A stretch of DNA of 41,312 nt from the NCBI RefSeq assembly GCF_003628475.1, contig NZ_RCAA01000019.1, positions 23,123 to 64,434 on the forward strand, written 5' to 3'. The notes beneath the pieces were generated by a model. That model saw nothing but the letters and a program-made list of their open reading frames with translations. It had not been told where the DNA came from and searched no databases. The position numbers and the translations under genes are program-made. The stretch comes from Enterobacter sp. R1(2018). Its GTDB lineage: Bacteria; Pseudomonadota; Gammaproteobacteria; Enterobacterales; Enterobacteriaceae. Position 1 is the first letter of the stretch, and the number at the start of each line of letters is the position of its first letter. Shown here one piece after another: positions 1 to 7,240 of this stretch.

Positions 1-94
1 TCTTCTCCTGATACGCAATAGCGCCCGATCGTAGCCACGCTTTCCGTCCACGGTGTACACTGCCCGATAAACATTCTGATTCCCGAGGATAGTC

Positions 95-826
95 ATGGCT
101 GAATTACTGTTAGGCGTAAACATCGATCACATCGCGACCCTGCGCAACGCTCGCGGCACGGCCTACCCGGATCCGGTACAGGCGGCTTTTATCGCCGAAC
201 AGGCCGGCGCCGATGGTATTACCGTTCACCTGCGTGAAGATCGTCGCCATATCACCGATCGCGACGTTCGCGTTTTACGCCAGACCCTCGACACCCGCAT
301 GAATCTCGAAATGGCCGTCACCGAAGAGATGATTGCCATCGCCTGCGAAACCAGACCGTATTTCTGCTGCCTGGTGCCGGAAAAACGTCAGGAAGTGACC
401 ACCGAAGGCGGCCTGGACGTTGCCGGCCAGCTCGATAAAATGCACGATGCCTGCAAACGCCTCGCTGACGCGGGGATCCTGGTGTCGCTGTTTATTGACG
501 CTGACCATGCCCAGATCGATGCGGCCGTCGCCGTCGGCGCGCCCTATATCGAAATTCATACCGGCTGCTATGCCGATGCCAAAGATGAAGCTACGCAGGC
601 CAAAGAGCTGGCGCGCATTGCCGAAGCCGCGGCTTATGCCGCAGGTAAGGGCCTGAAGGTGAATGCCGGACACGGCCTGACCTACCATAACGTGCAGGCC
701 ATTGCCCGTCTGCCTGAAATGCACGAACTGAATATCGGCCATGCGATTATCGGCCGTGCCGTGATGAGCGGCCTGAAGGAAGCGGTATCGGAAATGAAAC
801 GCCTGATGCAGGAAGCGCGTCGCTAA
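95..826 (+). CDS. pdxJ: Pyridoxine 5'-phosphate synthase PdxJ
   Basis: This cytoplasmic enzyme condenses 1-deoxyxylulose 5-phosphate with 3-amino-2-oxopropyl phosphate to make pyridoxine 5'-phosphate, the last ring-closing step of de novo vitamin B6 synthesis. The 243-residue product has the family's usual length and is near-identical to E. coli PdxJ as I recall it. The N-terminal [16 protein letters not shown] strand is present, as are the expected catalytic residues His45 (VHLRED), Glu72 (NLEMA) and the [10 protein letters not shown] histidine near 193. The stop codon overlaps the acpS start (TAATG), so the two genes are probably co-translated. The 94 bases upstream hold no gene I can identify. 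Identity is very secure. Confidence 0.98.
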   Translation: MAELLLGVNIDHIATLRNARGTAYPDPVQAAFIAEQAGADGITVHLREDRRHITDRDVRVLRQTLDTRMNLEMAVTEEMIAIACETRPYFCCLVPEKRQEVTTEGGLDVAGQLDKMHDACKRLADAGILVSLFIDADHAQIDAAVAVGAPYIEIHTGCYADAKDEATQAKELARIAEAAAYAAGKGLKVNAGHGLTYHNVQAIARLPEMHELNIGHAIIGRAVMSGLKEAVSEMKRLMQEARR

Positions 827-1206
827 TGGCGATACTTGGCCTCGGCACGGACATCGTGGAGATAGCGCGCATTGAGAGCGTTATCTCCCGTTCGGGAGAC
901 AGGCTGGCAAAACGCGTGCTGAGCAACAACGAATGGAAGCAGTACGAAGCGCACCAGCAGCCGGTGCGTTTTCTTGCCAAACGATTTGCGGTCAAAGAGG
1001 CGGCGGCCAAAGCTTTTGGCACGGGCATCCGCAACGGCCTTGCGTTTAATCAGTTTGAAGTGTTTAACGATGTCTTGGGCAAACCGCAGCTGCGGTTCTG
1101 GGAAGAGGCGGAACGACTTGCTGAACGGATGGGCGTACGCTCGGTTCACGTTACGCTTGCCGATGAACGCCATTACGCCTGCGCGACAGTGATTATCGAA
1201 AGTTAG
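826..1206 (+). CDS. acpS: Holo-[acyl-carrier-protein] synthase AcpS
   Basis: AcpS moves the 4'-phosphopantetheine arm from coenzyme A to a serine of acyl carrier protein, switching on fatty-acid synthesis. The 126-residue protein is full length for the family. It shows the N-terminal GLGTDIVEI motif with the metal ligand Asp9, and the second signature [15 protein letters not shown] with Glu58. Its ATG overlaps the pdxJ stop, as in E. coli. Its 3' end overlaps the 3' end of the convergent yfhL by four bases, so no terminator fits between the two genes. Confidence 0.97.
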   Translation: MAILGLGTDIVEIARIESVISRSGDRLAKRVLSNNEWKQYEAHQQPVRFLAKRFAVKEAAAKAFGTGIRNGLAFNQFEVFNDVLGKPQLRFWEEAERLAERMGVRSVHVTLADERHYACATVIIES

Positions 1207-1463
1207 ATTTTGTCGGCGTGATGCAGCTGAACAAACTTGTCCCACAGCTGCTCTTCGCTTTCCCGATGCGCCGGATCGATAATAATGGTGTTTACAATCG
1301 GGCAAACCTGCTGGCAGGTTGGCGTATCGTAATGGCCAACGCACTGGGTGCATCGATCGCTGTCGATCTCATAAATACTGTCGCCCATAGAGATTGCCTG
1401 ATTTGGACACTCCGGTTCGCACATATCGCAATTGATGCATTTTTTGGTAATTAATAACGCCAT
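1203..1463 (-). CDS. yfhL: YfhL family 4Fe-4S ferredoxin
   Basis: This is a small 2x[4Fe-4S] ferredoxin of 86 residues. Two cysteine clusters are visible: [12 protein letters not shown] near residues 9-20 and [18 protein letters not shown] near 38-55. The longer CX8CX3C spacing in the second is typical of the YfhL/Alvin-type ferredoxins. I chose the start giving MALLITKKC, which matches the E. coli protein; an in-frame extension of 15 codons upstream looks non-coding. In E. coli YfhL is an electron carrier of uncertain partner, implicated in tRNA hydroxylation chemistry (family knowledge, not visible here). It converges on acpS, and the tailocin island begins just upstream of it. Confidence 0.95.
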   Translation of the reverse strand: MALLITKKCINCDMCEPECPNQAISMGDSIYEIDSDRCTQCVGHYDTPTCQQVCPIVNTIIIDPAHRESEEQLWDKFVQLHHADKI

Positions 1464-1533
1464 TTCAAAACCTTGCTGTTTCTCAACCTGCCAGTTGCCC
1501 TTCCACAAAACACATTAAAGCCGTTAACACCGG

Positions 1534-1564
1534 TTGGCGTATGTGTTTTTATACAGTATATAAT
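1534..1564 (+). promoter_or_regulatory. Putative promoter with LexA-like box, yfhL/repressor intergenic region
   Basis: A perfect TATAAT lies at 1559-1564, with TTGGCG at 1534-1539 as a poor -35 at 19 bp spacing. Overlapping it, 1539-1558 resembles the LexA operator: ATGT, eight bases (GTTTTTAT), then ACAGTA. The right half is perfect and the left half has ATGT instead of CTGT. The site could govern rightward transcription into the repressor gene at 1722, leftward transcription of yfhL, or neither. The promoter call is moderate and the LexA call weak. Confidence 0.35.
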
Positions 1565-1660
1565 GGAAGTCTGAGCACTGGAATTTGCAGGCGCGCACTG
1601 TACCACAAAAGCAAAACATCCCCAATAACGATGCGTCTTTAACCGCGTTTAGTGCTTTGT

Positions 1661-1728
1661 GTACTTTCAGTACGTGTTATTATTGAACCAAATGTCTTCT
1701 TAACGAGCGAAGATCGTACTTATGGTGC
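1661..1728. promoter_or_regulatory. Operator-like repeats at the repressor gene 5' end
   Basis: Three related elements lie just before the repressor. A perfect inverted repeat GTACTTTCAGTAC is at 1661-1673. TATTGAACCAA at 1681-1691 is the exact reverse complement of TTGGTTCAATA at 2591-2601. ATCGTACTTATGGTGC at 1713-1728 spans the start codon and matches 14 of 16 bases of ATCGTACTTTTGGTTC at 2558-2573. Sharing the same words with the promoter downstream of the repressor suggests that the repressor binds both places and represses itself. A TATTAT at 1678-1683 could be the repressor's -10. The binding itself is inferred. Confidence 0.5.
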
Positions 1729-2471
1729 AGAGAGAACAATTACGTGAAGCCTTCTCCCGTCGGCTGGCGCAGGCCTGCGCGCAGGCGAATCTGGATGAAT
1801 TCGGCAGAGGAATGGCCATTGCCCGCGCTTTAGGCGTCTCTTCGAAGGCGGTCAGCAAGTGGCTGAATGCCGAGTCTATCCCACGGCAGGATAAGATGTA
1901 TGAGCTTGCCGCCTTTTTAGGCGCCGATGTTTTATGGCTGCAGCACGGTAACGAAGGCGTCTTCTCCGAAGAGAGCAGGGAGAGCCAGCATGCCGCCTCG
2001 CTTAGCGAGGCGCCTGTGTTTTACCTGCCGCAGGCGGAGGCGGGGTTTCGTATCGACGTGCTGGATATTGAAGCGAGCGCAGGGCCCGGCAGCCTGATCT
2101 CAAGCGACGTCACCGAGACGATCAACCATATTGTTTATGACAGTCAGGAAGCGCTGGAGCTGTTCGGCCATCGGCCCGCCTCAAGCATTAAGGTGATTAC
2201 CGTCACCGGCGATAGCATGTCCGGCACCATTGAACTGGGCGATTACATCTTTGTTGATATCGCTAAGGACTATTTCCACGGCGACGGCATTTACGTTTTC
2301 CTCTACAAGGGACAGCTTCTGGTTAAGCGCCTGCAAATGACGCACGACAGCCTGCTGGTGCGTTCAGATAACCCTAAATATGCTGACTGGAAGATTTGCG
2401 AAGACAACGAGCAGCATCTCAAAATTATTGGTCGCGTGATGTATAGCCACTCGATCAAGCGCCACGCCTGA
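1722..2471 (+). CDS. CI-type self-cleaving repressor (HTH plus S24 peptidase)
   Basis: This 249-residue protein has an N-terminal helix-turn-helix of the phage CI class (about residues 26-67, with ALGVSSKAVSKWLNAE as the recognition region). Its C-terminal half is a LexA/UmuD-like S24 peptidase. The catalytic Ser165 sits in TGDSM and Lys202 in LLVKRLQ, and a likely cleavage dipeptide Ala120-Gly121 lies in ASAGPG. RecA filaments formed after DNA damage would be expected to trigger self-cleavage and release the tail and lysis operon. It is the first gene of the island and reads in the same direction as the operon, but is separated from it by a 268-bp control region. No integrase or Cro-like gene is beside it. 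The domain call is strong; control of the tail genes is inferred. Confidence 0.9.
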   Translation: MVQREQLREAFSRRLAQACAQANLDEFGRGMAIARALGVSSKAVSKWLNAESIPRQDKMYELAAFLGADVLWLQHGNEGVFSEESRESQHAASLSEAPVFYLPQAEAGFRIDVLDIEASAGPGSLISSDVTETINHIVYDSQEALELFGHRPASSIKVITVTGDSMSGTIELGDYIFVDIAKDYFHGDGIYVFLYKGQLLVKRLQMTHDSLLVRSDNPKYADWKICEDNEQHLKIIGRVMYSHSIKRHA

Positions 2472-2557
2472 GCCGATTGCCCCGGCCGTGGGGCAATCAG
2501 AACTATTTTTCCTTAATAATCAATCAATAAATAAAAACAGCGTTTTTTTATCTTTAA

Positions 2558-2602
2558 ATCGTACTTTTGGTTCTTGACTGATTTGTACTATTGGTTCAAT
2601 AT
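2558..2602 (+). promoter_or_regulatory. Tailocin operon promoter with two operator repeats
   Basis: Two direct repeats, GTACTTTTGGTTC at 2561-2573 and GTACTATTGGTTC at 2585-2597, sit 24 bp apart, 12 of 13 bases identical. Between them, TTGACT at 2574-2579 makes a good -35. With 17 bp spacing the -10 would be CAATAT at 2597-2602, which is weak. One repeat abuts the -35 and the other fills the spacer, the geometry expected for steric repression. The same words recur at the repressor gene. The repeats are plain in the sequence; their function is inferred. Confidence 0.55.
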
Positions 2603-2657
2603 CAATTCATCAGCACGACAAAGCGCTCAGCGATGAGCCAACGCTCTTTAACGCCTG

Positions 2658-2720
2658 GCCCTGAAAAAGGGCAATACACCCAGCAATAAGCTTTGGGATA
2701 TCAAAAAGATATCGCCAAAG
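2658..2720 (+). other. Operon leader with two hairpins
   Basis: Downstream of the predicted promoter, the 5' leader can form a small hairpin, GCCCT/AGGGC (2658-2672). A larger one pairs CTTTGG-GATATC (2691-2702) with GATATC-G-CCAAAG (2708-2720) across an A5 loop and ends ten bases before the Shine-Dalgarno of the first gene. Neither is followed by a T-tract, so they are not intrinsic terminators. They could protect the mRNA or control translation of the first gene. Confidence 0.4.
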
Positions 2721-2739
2721 TTGATTGACAGGAGGATGT

Positions 2740-3075
2740 ATGGACGCACAGGCCCGTCGCCGAAAACGCCGCGAGGCGAAACAGGCGGCCTGGAAAGCAG
2801 CGAACCCTCTGTTAGTGGGCATCCGCTTTATACCGCAGCCGCAGCCCGTAATAAGACTAAGCCGCAAACCTGAAGACCGAATCGCTAAAGCGCTGGAGGT
2901 GGTCAATGAGTATGGTCTGCAAATCCAGCAAAACGTGCAGCGCTATCAACGCTTACGCCAGCTTGAGCAACAAAAAAACAGCCTTATCTACCGCGCTCAA
3001 CCAAAGAATACCTCGGGATTACCCGATGCCCACGGCAAAGAAAAACGTCATGGGAAATCTATCCCTCTGATCTAG
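2740..3075 (+). CDS. Small basic protein, first gene of the tail operon (unknown function)
   Basis: I do not recognise this 111-residue protein. The start at 2740 is chosen because a strong AGGAGG lies four bases upstream. The N-terminus is very basic (MDAQARRRKRREAKQ), followed by a Pro/Gln-rich stretch (IPQPQPV) and a predicted helical segment (about residues 45-80, with ALEVVNEYGLQIQQNVQRYQ). The C-terminus is again Lys/Arg-rich. It has no signal peptide or membrane segment. Being first in the operon and basic, it could be a nucleic-acid-binding regulator such as an antiterminator or late activator, but nothing in the sequence proves this. Confidence 0.6.
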   Translation: MDAQARRRKRREAKQAAWKAANPLLVGIRFIPQPQPVIRLSRKPEDRIAKALEVVNEYGLQIQQNVQRYQRLRQLEQQKNSLIYRAQPKNTSGLPDAHGKEKRHGKSIPLI

Positions 3076-3133
3076 AAAACCTCGCTGAACAGACGTTACC
3101 TCGGCTACAGCGCCGCAGGTGAGAGAGACTCGC

Positions 3134-3436
3134 ATGAACGACCAACCAGGAAATATTGTCACGCAGAGCTTTGCGTGGCTGGCGGCATTGACCGCCGGTC
3201 TGGGTATCACGACACAGGATATGGTCTACATGATATTCGGCCTGATAAGCGTGGCTATTTCAGTGGCTTCCTTTATTAACGGACGCATGGATGCGCACCG
3301 CTTAAGAAAGGAGGATGAGAAGCGTACGCGGCTTCTTCAGGATTACCTTGAGACGCTGCAAACCAAAACGATAGCCAAATCCGACCTGCCCGCAACGGCG
3401 AAAGCCCTTCGCGAGGCGCTTAAACAGGCTGGTGTT
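3134..3436 (+). CDS. Probable holin (two membrane segments)
   Basis: This protein of about 100 residues has two hydrophobic segments close together near the N-terminus, about residues 8-25 (VTQSFAWLAALTAGLGI) and 30-48 (MVYMIFGLISVAISVASFI). A charged, coiled C-terminal tail follows (RLRKEDEKRTRLLQDYLETLQ). This is the layout of class II holins, and it resembles the HP1-type phage holins I know. The ATG at 3134 follows GAGAGA with suitable spacing, in preference to one five codons upstream. The reading frame runs on to a stop at 3445. Its place ahead of endolysin and spanin genes supports a role in opening the inner membrane. The exact family is moderately certain. Confidence 0.7.
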
Positions 3437-3459
3437 CGCCACTAGCCGTAAGCCTGTCC

Positions 3460-3491
3460 TCTTCTGAAATAGCCGCAGGGATTTCGGAAGA
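3460..3491 (+). other. Hairpin between holin and lipoprotein genes
   Basis: TCTTCTGAAAT at 3460-3470 pairs with ATTTCGGAAGA at 3481-3491 (11 bp with one G-U pair) across a ten-base loop. No T-tract follows, so it is not a normal terminator. It ends 18 bases before the ATG of the tiny lipoprotein gene. Confidence 0.4.
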
Positions 3492-3509
3492 TAACTAACG
3501 AGGAACTAC

Positions 3510-3584
3510 ATGAAGTTAAAACTTTTTTTACTGGCTGTGCTTTGTTCTAACCTGGCCGGCTGCACCACGCTCTACTATCGCTAA
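3510..3584 (+). CDS. 24-residue lipoprotein (lysis-cassette microprotein)
   Basis: This short ORF is a credible gene. A GAGGAA Shine-Dalgarno sits about seven bases before the ATG. The product MKLKLFLLAVLCSNLAGC followed by TTLYYR is a textbook lipoprotein signal peptide with lipobox LAGC at residues 15-18. After signal peptidase II cleavage the mature lipopeptide would be only seven residues, CTTLYYR. The stop lies five bases before the next lipoprotein gene, which begins with a similar MKL...LAGC leader, so the two may be translationally coupled. Size and position recall colicin-type lysis lipoproteins, but the family is not identified. It could help release particles or only serve as a coupling leader. 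Confidence 0.6.
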   Translation: MKLKLFLLAVLCSNLAGCTTLYYR

Positions 3585-3589
3585 CAACG

Positions 3590-4087
3590 ATGAAATTACT
3601 TATTCCGCTATTAACTTTTGCATTAGCCGGCTGCATTAACGTTTATGGGCCGGTGAAAACCGCAGGCCAAAGCGATGCCTCTTCCGACCAGCAGGGGCCA
3701 GGTATGGGAGACGGTGTTTCAACGACGAAGGTTGGCAACAGAAAGCCAGAAGAGCTGTTGCATGCAGTTGAACTTTACTATCAGCAGAAAGGGCTGGCAC
3801 CCAGCGTACAAGATTCAGCCACGGGTATTGTGGCCGCGTCTGGCTCCGATGATGAGCCAGCAGGCTTGTACCTTGATTGTTATGTGCTGCCGCAAACCCA
3901 GAATATCCAGCGGCGGTTCCGCATTGTGACTCAGGTCTGGCGCGCAGACGAAGGCAGCAATATCTCCGTCAATGTGACCGGTGTGGCCGGGCTGGTTGCC
4001 GCAGACGGCAACGATAAGGTTAAACCTGCCGAGTGTAAGAGCACCGGCCTGTTTGAAAAGGACCTTTTCGAACGGCTTCGCAAGTAG
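3590..4087 (+). CDS. Predicted lipoprotein of the lysis cassette (unknown function)
   Basis: This 165-residue protein starts with a lipoprotein signal peptide, MKLLIPLLTFALAGC, with lipobox LAGC and Cys15 as the lipidated residue. A Ser/Gly/Asp-rich linker follows (about 20-45). The globular part (about 50-165) contains GNRKPEELLHAVELYYQQKG and two further cysteines. I do not recognise the domain. No clear Shine-Dalgarno precedes the ATG, and the upstream 24-codon gene ends five bases away, which points to coupled translation. It lies between holin and endolysin, so an envelope role during lysis is possible. It is also possible that it is a cargo gene unrelated to lysis. Confidence 0.75.
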   Translation: MKLLIPLLTFALAGCINVYGPVKTAGQSDASSDQQGPGMGDGVSTTKVGNRKPEELLHAVELYYQQKGLAPSVQDSATGIVAASGSDDEPAGLYLDCYVLPQTQNIQRRFRIVTQVWRADEGSNISVNVTGVAGLVAADGNDKVKPAECKSTGLFEKDLFERLRK

Positions 4088-4233
4088 ACGTAAAGGTTCC
4101 AGACACTCAATTTCATTCCAAATCTTTCAAAACCACGCCAGCGCCCGGCTCCCGTATGTCCAGCATATTTCCGGAAAGGTAACCGGAGATACGGACGTTG
4201 ACGCACTGCGCGCAGAAAACAGAGAGGTAGCTA

Positions 4234-4725
4234 ATGGCAATGTCTCCCGGACTGAGAAACACCTTACTTGGCCTGTCAGGGGCCAGCGCGTTAACGCTGG
4301 CTGGCGCCATGATCCCCGAGCTGGAGGGAGTGCGCTACACGCCTTACTACGATGTCGCAGATGTGCTTACCGTTTGTTATGGCCATACCGGCAAAGACAT
4401 TATTCCCGGAAGGAAATACACCCCGGAAGAGTGCCGGGCGATGCTAGGCAAAGATTTGCAGCCTTTTGCCAGCGCGGTGGCGCGAGCCGTCACCGTTCCC
4501 GCAGATGCATACCAGAAAGCGGCGTTAATCACTTTTAGCTATAACGTCGGTATTTCAGCCTTTCAGCGTTCAGCCGTATTGCGCGATCTCAACGCCGGAC
4601 ATTTTGACAGGGCATGCGAGGGCCTGAAAAAGTGGATTTGGGCAGGAGGGAAGCAGTGGAAAGGCTTGATGAACCGGCGCGAAATTGAGTATGAGGTTTG
4701 CCGCTGGAACAGGAATGCCTCATGA
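4234..4725 (+). CDS. Phage-type lysozyme, SAR endolysin (GH24)
   Basis: This 163-residue GH24 muramidase cuts the glycan strands of peptidoglycan. The catalytic triad has phage 21 spacing: Glu31 (in ELEG), Asp40 (YYDVAD) and Thr46 (LTVCYGHTG). Residues 10-27 form a weakly hydrophobic Gly/Ala/Ser-rich segment (LLGLSGASALTLAGAMI), typical of a signal-anchor-release domain that tethers the inactive enzyme until the membrane is depolarised. A GAGAGG ribosome site precedes the ATG. The stop overlaps the Rz start (ATGA). This is the release enzyme of the tailocin. Confidence 0.93.
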   Translation: MAMSPGLRNTLLGLSGASALTLAGAMIPELEGVRYTPYYDVADVLTVCYGHTGKDIIPGRKYTPEECRAMLGKDLQPFASAVARAVTVPADAYQKAALITFSYNVGISAFQRSAVLRDLNAGHFDRACEGLKKWIWAGGKQWKGLMNRREIEYEVCRWNRNAS

Positions 4726-5213
4726 ACATGCGGTTTTTATTCGCCCTTTTGGTATGCCTCTCGCTCGCCTTCAGTACTTATTACTTTCAGGCGCGCTATG
4801 CCGCACAAAAAGTGCTGACCGCGCACGCTGAAAAGGAACTTGCCGCGCAGAGCAGGCTGCTTGCGGACCTGCAACATCGCCAACGGGATGTCGCAGCCCT
4901 GGATTCCAGATACACACAGGAACTCGCCGATGCACAACGCACGATTGAGGATTTGCAGCATGATGTGGCTGGTGGCGCTAGGCGGCTGCAAATCGCCGCC
5001 CGTTGCCCAAACGTGCCTGTCGCCACCGGCACCGCCCGCGTGGATGATGCTGCCCGCGCCAGACCTACTGACGCCGCTGAGCGAAATTATTTCTCTCTCA
5101 GAAACCGCATCGCCCTCGCCACAAAACAAATAGCCGGGCTGCAGGACTATATCCGCCAGCAATGCCTGCGCAGCCCCGACCGCTTTATTACCACGGAGAC
5201 CGCAGATGAATGA
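4722..5213 (+). CDS. Rz-like spanin, inner-membrane subunit
   Basis: This 163-residue protein has one N-terminal membrane segment (FLFALLVCLSLAFSTYYF, about residues 4-21). A long charged helix follows (about 30-90, with AHAEKELAAQSRLLADLQ), typical of Rz i-spanins. Together with the Rz1 lipoprotein encoded inside it, Rz spans the periplasm and fuses the inner and outer membranes in the last step of lysis. I chose the ATG overlapping the lysozyme stop (ATGA). The 3' end overlaps the tail terminator gene by eight bases, joining the lysis and tail modules in one transcript. Confidence 0.85.
   Translation: MNMRFLFALLVCLSLAFSTYYFQARYAAQKVLTAHAEKELAAQSRLLADLQHRQRDVAALDSRYTQELADAQRTIEDLQHDVAGGARRLQIAARCPNVPVATGTARVDDAARARPTDAAERNYFSLRNRIALATKQIAGLQDYIRQQCLRSPDRFITTETADE
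4930..5133 (+). CDS. Rz1-like spanin, outer-membrane lipoprotein (embedded in Rz)
   Basis: This gene lies wholly inside Rz in another frame, the classic Rz/Rz1 arrangement. The 67-residue product starts MHNARLRICSMMWLVALGGC. It has a basic n-region, a hydrophobic core and a lipobox ending at Cys20. The mature lipoprotein is about 48 residues and proline-rich (SPPAPPAW, PAPDLLTP), as expected of Rz1 o-spanins. A later start at 4960 (MMWLVALGGC) is possible but would remove the basic n-region. No separate promoter is needed. Confidence 0.8.
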   Translation: MHNARLRICSMMWLVALGGCKSPPVAQTCLSPPAPPAWMMLPAPDLLTPLSEIISLSETASPSPQNK

Positions 5214-5745
5214 CTCAACCCACTCGGGTTATCTCACGCCGGTCAATTCGCCACCCGCCTATGACGAATTGCTGGAAGAGGCGTTAATCCACTGGATTAG
5301 CAGCCTGGCAGGACTACCGGGCGATGCCATTGTGCCGCGCTGGACAGAACCGCCCCCGCAAACCCCCGCCGTGGAGCAGACTCGCTGCGAGTTTGATCTT
5401 TCTATCGGCCATGATGCTAACCCTATGTTCGTCCCCGTATCTCAATACGGCGACGAGCTCAGACAAACTGAAACGCTGGAGGTGAATTGCACATTTTACG
5501 GACCCGACATGCAGGCCATTGCGACGCAGTTTCGCGATGGATTATATGTCGCGCAAAACAATACCGAGCTTAATAACCTGGGTATGACGGTCAAAACCTG
5601 CGGGGCGCTGACCCCTTCGGCTGACCTTATCAACAATCAGTGGCTACGCCGCTACAACCTGACCGTTACGCTCCGCCGCCGCGTGGTGCGTGAATACGGC
5701 ATCCAATCCCTCCTTTCAGGATCGGTTAACTTCTTCGGAGAATAA
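5206..5745 (+). CDS. Tail terminator-like protein (gp12/LIC_12616-type)
   Basis: This 179-residue protein looks like the phage neck or tail terminator family (LIC_12616 / gp12-like). An early helix-strand region contains EEALIHWISSLAGLPGDAIVPRW. A middle part follows with CEFDLSIG and LEVNCTFYGPDMQAIATQFRDG, and then the C-terminal RRYNLTVTLRRRVVREYGIQSL. Tail terminators cap the growing tube and sheath and set their final length. With no head genes present, this would be the top cap of a free tail particle. It is the first structural gene and overlaps Rz. The family call is from memory of sequence style and position, so it is moderate. Confidence 0.7.
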   Translation: MNDSTHSGYLTPVNSPPAYDELLEEALIHWISSLAGLPGDAIVPRWTEPPPQTPAVEQTRCEFDLSIGHDANPMFVPVSQYGDELRQTETLEVNCTFYGPDMQAIATQFRDGLYVAQNNTELNNLGMTVKTCGALTPSADLINNQWLRRYNLTVTLRRRVVREYGIQSLLSGSVNFFGE

Positions 5746-5748
5746 AAT

Positions 5749-7230
5749 ATGTCACAGGGATTACCTGTCTCTAACATCGTCAACGTGACGGTGAGCATGG
5801 CTGCGCGCGCGGCCCAGTCCCGTAACTATGGCGCCTTGCTGGTCGTAGGGGCAAGCGACGTTATCGATGCCCATGAACGTATGCGCGTCTATTCCGGCAT
5901 CAGCGGCGTTGCGGCAGACTTTGGCGTGGACGCGCCGGAATACAAAGCGGCAAGCCTTTACTACCAGCAGTCTCCTCAGCCGGTGGATCTGTACATCGGC
6001 CGCTGGGTAAAAACCGAAGCTGCCGCAAAGTTACGCGGAGCTATCCTTACCGCGAATCAGCAGGCGATGAGTAACTTTACGGTGGTAACGGACGGTGCGA
6101 TGAGCATCGTGCTGGATGGCAAAGAGAGCCTAATTACGGAAATCGATCTCAGCGCCGAAACCAATCTTAATGGCGTTGCCGGACGTATTCAGGATGCCCT
6201 GGCCGGCAGCACTGTCGAATGGGATGCCACAAGCGGCCGCTTCAGCGTTCGTTCAATTACACCCGGCGCCGGTTCCGCCGTGGGCTATGCAGATGCCGCT
6301 CCGGAAGGGACCGATCTTTCTTCCCTGCTGGGGTTAACCGAATCCGCAGGCGCAACGCCGATTGCCGGGCAGGCGAGCGAGACCATCGAGCAGTGCGTAT
6401 CGGCGCTGTCGAGCCATTCAACCGACTGGTACGGTCTGGTTATCGCGGATAGCGGCCTGAGCGATGAAGACGTGCTTGCCGTTGCCGCGGTAATTGAAGC
6501 CGATGGCGTATCTCGTATCTACGGGCATACCACTCAGGCAACCAGCGCGCTGGATGCGGACGTCACTACCGACATTCTCAGCCAGCTGAAAGCGGCAAAA
6601 TATGCCCGCACCTTTAGCCACTATTCCAGCGCCAGCCCCTATGCCGCCGCTTCGCTCTTTGGCCGCGCCTTTACCGTTAACTTTAACGGCAATAACACCA
6701 CTATCACCCTGAAGTTCAAGCAAGAACCGGGTATCGTCGCGGAGACCCTGACCCAAAGCCAGGCCAATGCGCTGCAGGGTAAAAACGCTAACGTCTTTGT
6801 GAACTACAACAACGATACCGCCATTATCCAGGAAGGCGTGATGTCCAACGGCGACTTTATCGATGAGCGTCACGGCCTCGACTGGCTGCAAAACTACGTG
6901 CAAACCAACCTCTATAACCTGCTGTACACCAGCACCACAAAAATCCCGCAGACCGACGCGGGGGTAACCCGTCTGTTAAGCAACGTTGAGCAGTCGATGA
7001 ACCAGGCGGTCACCAACGGTCTGGTCGCGCCGGGTATCTGGAACGGCGGTGAAATTGGCCAGCTGTCCGCAGGCGACACGCTCACCAAAGGTTACTACGT
7101 CTACGCCCCGGCGGTGGCCACGCAGGCGCAGTCCGACCGTGAAGCGCGCAAAGCCCCGGTTATTCAGGTGGCGTGCAAACTGGCTGGTGCCGTGCACTTC
7201 GCCGATGTTGAAATCAATGTAGTTCGTTAA
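5749..7230 (+). CDS. Contractile tail sheath protein (DUF3383 family)
   Basis: This 493-residue protein is the sheath that contracts to drive the tube through the target envelope. It shows the N-terminal [28 protein letters not shown], a middle region with [27 protein letters not shown], and a conserved-looking [35 protein letters not shown]-type core (about residues 320-355). The C-terminal part includes [19 protein letters not shown] and a final strand rich in valine. I place it in the DUF3383 phage sheath-like family. It lies directly before the tube gene, the usual order. Its presence shows that the particle is contractile (R-type). Confidence 0.88.
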   Translation: MSQGLPVSNIVNVTVSMAARAAQSRNYGALLVVGASDVIDAHERMRVYSGISGVAADFGVDAPEYKAASLYYQQSPQPVDLYIGRWVKTEAAAKLRGAILTANQQAMSNFTVVTDGAMSIVLDGKESLITEIDLSAETNLNGVAGRIQDALAGSTVEWDATSGRFSVRSITPGAGSAVGYADAAPEGTDLSSLLGLTESAGATPIAGQASETIEQCVSALSSHSTDWYGLVIADSGLSDEDVLAVAAVIEADGVSRIYGHTTQATSALDADVTTDILSQLKAAKYARTFSHYSSASPYAAASLFGRAFTVNFNGNNTTITLKFKQEPGIVAETLTQSQANALQGKNANVFVNYNNDTAIIQEGVMSNGDFIDERHGLDWLQNYVQTNLYNLLYTSTTKIPQTDAGVTRLLSNVEQSMNQAVTNGLVAPGIWNGGEIGQLSAGDTLTKGYYVYAPAVATQAQSDREARKAPVIQVACKLAGAVHFADVEINVVR

Positions 7231-7240
7231 GGAGAAATTT

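Noticed and set aside
1-94. 3' end of recO upstream of pdxJ
   Set aside because: recO precedes pdxJ in E. coli, but no frame in these bases gives a recognisable RecO C-terminus, so it is not annotated.
3119-3133. Earlier start for the holin (five codons upstream)
   Set aside because: GAGAGA is correctly spaced only for the ATG at 3134; the longer N-terminus overlaps the ribosome site.
4113-4310. 65-codon minus-strand frame overlapping the lysozyme start, with a plausible-looking C-terminal part
   Set aside because: It opposes the operon, has no clear ribosome site or promoter and overlaps the lysozyme start. The 146-bp gap at 4088-4233 otherwise shows no gene; it could be a remnant, but I cannot support it.
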